This document shows, piece after piece, positions 62,124 to 64,000 of a stretch of 64,000 nt of DNA; positions within the stretch are counted from its first letter, which is position 1; every line of letters begins with the position of its first letter. The stretch comes from Terriglobia bacterium (GTDB lineage: Bacteria > Acidobacteriota > Terriglobia > Terriglobales > Acidobacteriaceae): assembly GCA_020072845.1 (NCBI GenBank), contig JAIQGF010000011.1, positions 186,001-250,000 of the forward strand, given 5' to 3'. Under the pieces are notes generated by a model. It had not been told where the DNA came from. It worked only from the letters and a program-made list of their open reading frames with translations, and searched no databases. The position numbers and the translations under genes are program-made.

Positions 62124-62397
62124 GCATTTGTAATTTGCAATTTGTAATTTGTAATTTGCCGTTGGGGCGCATCGGCTCTCGACCAAATTACTCAATTACA
62201 GATTACCGATTACCAATTTCATTATCGGTTGTCAGGGGTTGCGGAACGGAAATCGTAGTCGCGTAGTCTGGCGCGACGGCGGACCCAGCCGCACTGGAAA
62301 CCTGGCAAGGGATAACAGGAAATCGGGCGATCGGGTCATCTGGTGATCGGGTGATCTGAGAATCCGAAACAACTGATAACAAAAGGTGGAGACTGAA
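62124..62397. repeat. Repeat spacer between rplJ and rplL
   Basis: Facing AATTTGTAATTTGC (62128-62160) and CAATTACAGATTACCG (62192-62220) arms surround a short centre. A GATCGGGTCATCTGGTGATCGG tract (62324-62356) follows. It is unusually long for the rplJ-rplL gap. GGTGGAG is the rplL SD sequence. Confidence 0.7.
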
Positions 62398-62784
62398 ATG
62401 GCGGATCTGCAACAGTTGGAAGAGCAAATCGTAGGGCTGTCGCTGCTGGATGCGGCACAGCTGGTGAAGAAGCTGGAAGAGCGGCTCGGCGTGTCGGCGG
62501 CGGCTGCGGCCCCGGTGATGGTGGCGGGCGGCGGCGCCGGTGCAGGCGCGGTGGCGGCTGCGGTGGAAGAGAAGACCGAGTTCAGCGTCATCCTGAAGGA
62601 AGTGGGCGCGAACAAGATCAACGTCATCAAAGCGGTGCGTGAAGTCACCAGCCTGGGCTTGAAGGAAGCCAAGGACCTGGTGGACGGCGCGCCCAAGGCG
62701 ATCAAGGAAGGCGTCAACAAGGAAGAAGCGGAGAACATCCGCAAGAAATTCACCGACGCCGGCGCAACGGTTGAAGTGAAGTAG
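62398..62784 (+). CDS. rplL: 50S ribosomal protein L7/L12
   Basis: L7/L12 recruits translational GTPases. The 128-residue protein has an N-terminal dimerisation helix pair ([20 protein letters not shown]), an Ala/Gly hinge, and the C-terminal domain [20 protein letters not shown] with [13 protein letters not shown]. The ATG at 62398 is chosen over the in-frame GTG at 62386. Confidence 0.97.
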   Translation: MADLQQLEEQIVGLSLLDAAQLVKKLEERLGVSAAAAAPVMVAGGGAGAGAVAAAVEEKTEFSVILKEVGANKINVIKAVREVTSLGLKEAKDLVDGAPKAIKEGVNKEEAENIRKKFTDAGATVEVK

Positions 62785-63182
62785 AGATAGGTGTCGCCCA
62801 CATCTGCCAAGAAACAGGCAGATGTGGGGCACCAAGGATCGAAGTAACTGGGCTGAGGGTGCACGGGCCGGGAGGCCGGTGCACACGAGTCAATTCTGAA
62901 TCAGGACGGGGCCGGGGGACATCCAACGGAGTACACCGGCCGTGTCCTGAACAGGTGACACACAACAGGCGGGCGGTCCTCGCGGGACCGTAGGAACAGG
63001 CCAACTACTGGCGCGGAATACAAAATTTAGATAGCTGAAGTGCCGCACGCGGCGCCCACGGAGAGACTTGTCCCCGAGGGCGCTGCCGTCTTTCGTTCGC
63101 CCCGCCCAGCCGAACAGGGGCGATCAACGGGACGAAGCACGGGCGGATTCCAGGCCGCCGTTCGCAGAGCTGAGGAGTTCTA
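62785..63182 (+). promoter_or_regulatory. Structured rplL-rpoB intergenic leader
   Basis: In order: a CCCACATCTGCC/GGCAGATGTGGGG hairpin (62798-62829, a dispersed element also at 38189), GTGCAC...GTGCAC arms with inner GGCC pairs (62859-62884), and CGGTCC/GGACCG with a 5-base loop (62974-62990). No reading frame is supported. In other bacteria this gap holds an attenuator and an RNase III site; the hairpins here could serve that role. Confidence 0.5.
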
Positions 63183-64000
63183 ATGCCGACAAAGAAGCAT
63201 AATGCTTTCCGTAAGCGCCTTGATTTTTCCAAAATACCGGCGACCATCCAGATTCCTAACCTGATCGAAGTGCAGAAGCGCAGCTACGACCGCTTCCTGC
63301 AGATGGACCGGCTGCCGAGCGAGCGCGACGACGCCGGGCTGCAGGCGGTGTTCCAGTCGGTGTTCCCGATCAGCGATTTCCGCAACGTCTCGCAGTTGGA
63401 GTTCGTGGACTACGCGATCGGCAACTGGGAGTGCAAGTGCGGACACCTGAAGGGGCTGCACCACCTGCGTACGACCTGCCGGAACTGCGGGTTCACGGTG
63501 ATCACCGACCCGTTCCATCCCGGCGAGGTGCTCTGCCAAAAGTGCGGAACGTATAACGCCAACACGCCGGACTTCTGCAACAAGTGCGGCGACCCGGTGG
63601 GGCTGCAGTTGAAGTACGACGTCAGCGAGTGCGAAGAGCGGGGCATGACCTACTCGGCGCCGCTGAAGGTCACGATGCGCCTGACGATCTTCGAGAAGGA
63701 CGCGGAGACCGGCAACCGCTCCATCCGCGACATCAAGGAGCAGGAAGTCTTCTTCGGCGACGTGCCGCTGATGACGGCGAACGGAACCTTCATCATCAAC
63801 GGCACCGAGCGCGTGATCGTCAGCCAGTTGCACCGCTCGCCGGGGGTGTTCTTCGAAACCGCCAACAACCGCACCTACTTCCTGGGCAAGATCATTCCCT
63901 ACCGCGGCTCGTGGGTGGAATTCGAGTACGACCAGAAGAACATCCTGTACGTGCGCATTGACCGCAAGCGCAAGTTCCTGGGCACCATCTTCCTGCGCGC
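63183..64000 (+). CDS. rpoB: DNA-directed RNA polymerase subunit beta (partial, 5' end)
   Basis: The first 272 codons are present; the window ends inside the gene. It begins [19 protein letters not shown], with the beta protrusion segments [13 protein letters not shown] and [36 protein letters not shown]. Between VDYAIGNWE and [24 protein letters not shown], where most RpoB have about 10-15 residues, there is a segment of about 55 residues (about 80-137) with eight cysteines in CxC and CxxC spacing (CKC, CRNC, CQKC, CNKC). It is a probable pair of zinc ribbons. The ATG at 63183 follows GAGGAG. Confidence 0.97.
   Translation, partial: MPTKKHNAFRKRLDFSKIPATIQIPNLIEVQKRSYDRFLQMDRLPSERDDAGLQAVFQSVFPISDFRNVSQLEFVDYAIGNWECKCGHLKGLHHLRTTCRNCGFTVITDPFHPGEVLCQKCGTYNANTPDFCNKCGDPVGLQLKYDVSECEERGMTYSAPLKVTMRLTIFEKDAETGNRSIRDIKEQEVFFGDVPLMTANGTFIINGTERVIVSQLHRSPGVFFETANNRTYFLGKIIPYRGSWVEFEYDQKNILYVRIDRKRKFLGTIFLR

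Overview
The window is a high-GC bacterial chromosome segment. It most resembles an Acidobacteriota (Terriglobia / Koribacter-like) genome: several lineage-typical exported proteins are present, RpoB carries an N-terminal zinc-ribbon insertion, and the spacers are full of short dispersed repeats. The phylum call is an inference from gene content, because no rRNA gene is present.

Layout. 0.3-6.3 kb: replication-proximal housekeeping genes (Jag/KhpB-like R3H protein, mnmE, HU, rsmG) with a BrnT/BrnA toxin-antitoxin pair between them. 6.5-13.5 kb: a DUF885 exported protein, a two-gene restriction-modification locus (nuclease-methyltransferase fusion plus specificity subunit) and a membrane acyltransferase. 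13.6-16.0 kb: parA-parB behind two parS-like palindromes interleaved with DnaA-box-like sites. 16.2-21.9 kb: an accessory region in which a type IIG/ISP-like gene is bracketed by direct repeats of a small membrane-protein gene, followed by a 2TM (SLATT-like) protein. 22-32 kb: exported acidobacterial proteins, a Ser/Thr kinase-adenylate cyclase fusion, PilZ proteins and selD, which reads through an in-frame TGA (selenocysteine). 32-42 kb: der, a DinG-family helicase, membrane/exported proteins and gyrA. 42.2-44 kb: an AAA ATPase + TOPRIM pair that looks like a defence module. 44-55 kb: a VKOR-DsbA-rhodanese fusion, cupin, queD, queE, a broken queC, a TPR protein, recG and an M23 peptidase. 56.4-64 kb: the translation/transcription cluster tRNA-Thr, tRNA-Tyr, tRNA-Thr, tRNA-Gly, tuf, rpmG, tRNA-Trp, secE, nusG, rplK, rplA, rplJ, rplL, rpoB (cut by the window end).

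The most striking property is the repeat load. Almost every spacer consists of 7-9 bp degenerate tandem repeats, often arranged as two facing arms, and of several palindromic elements. The same elements sit in frame, without stop codons, inside conserved genes: mnmE, rsmG, parB, the acyltransferase, selD, der, dinG, recG, the type IIG gene and a membrane-protein gene. One palindromic family is read in the same orientation and right-arm frame in all four genes that carry it. In queC the repeats coincide with loss of a conserved segment and a frame change. These elements, the Sec-containing SelD, the AAA-TOPRIM pair, the SLATT-like protein and the two nuclease-methyltransferase fusions are the best candidates for follow-up.
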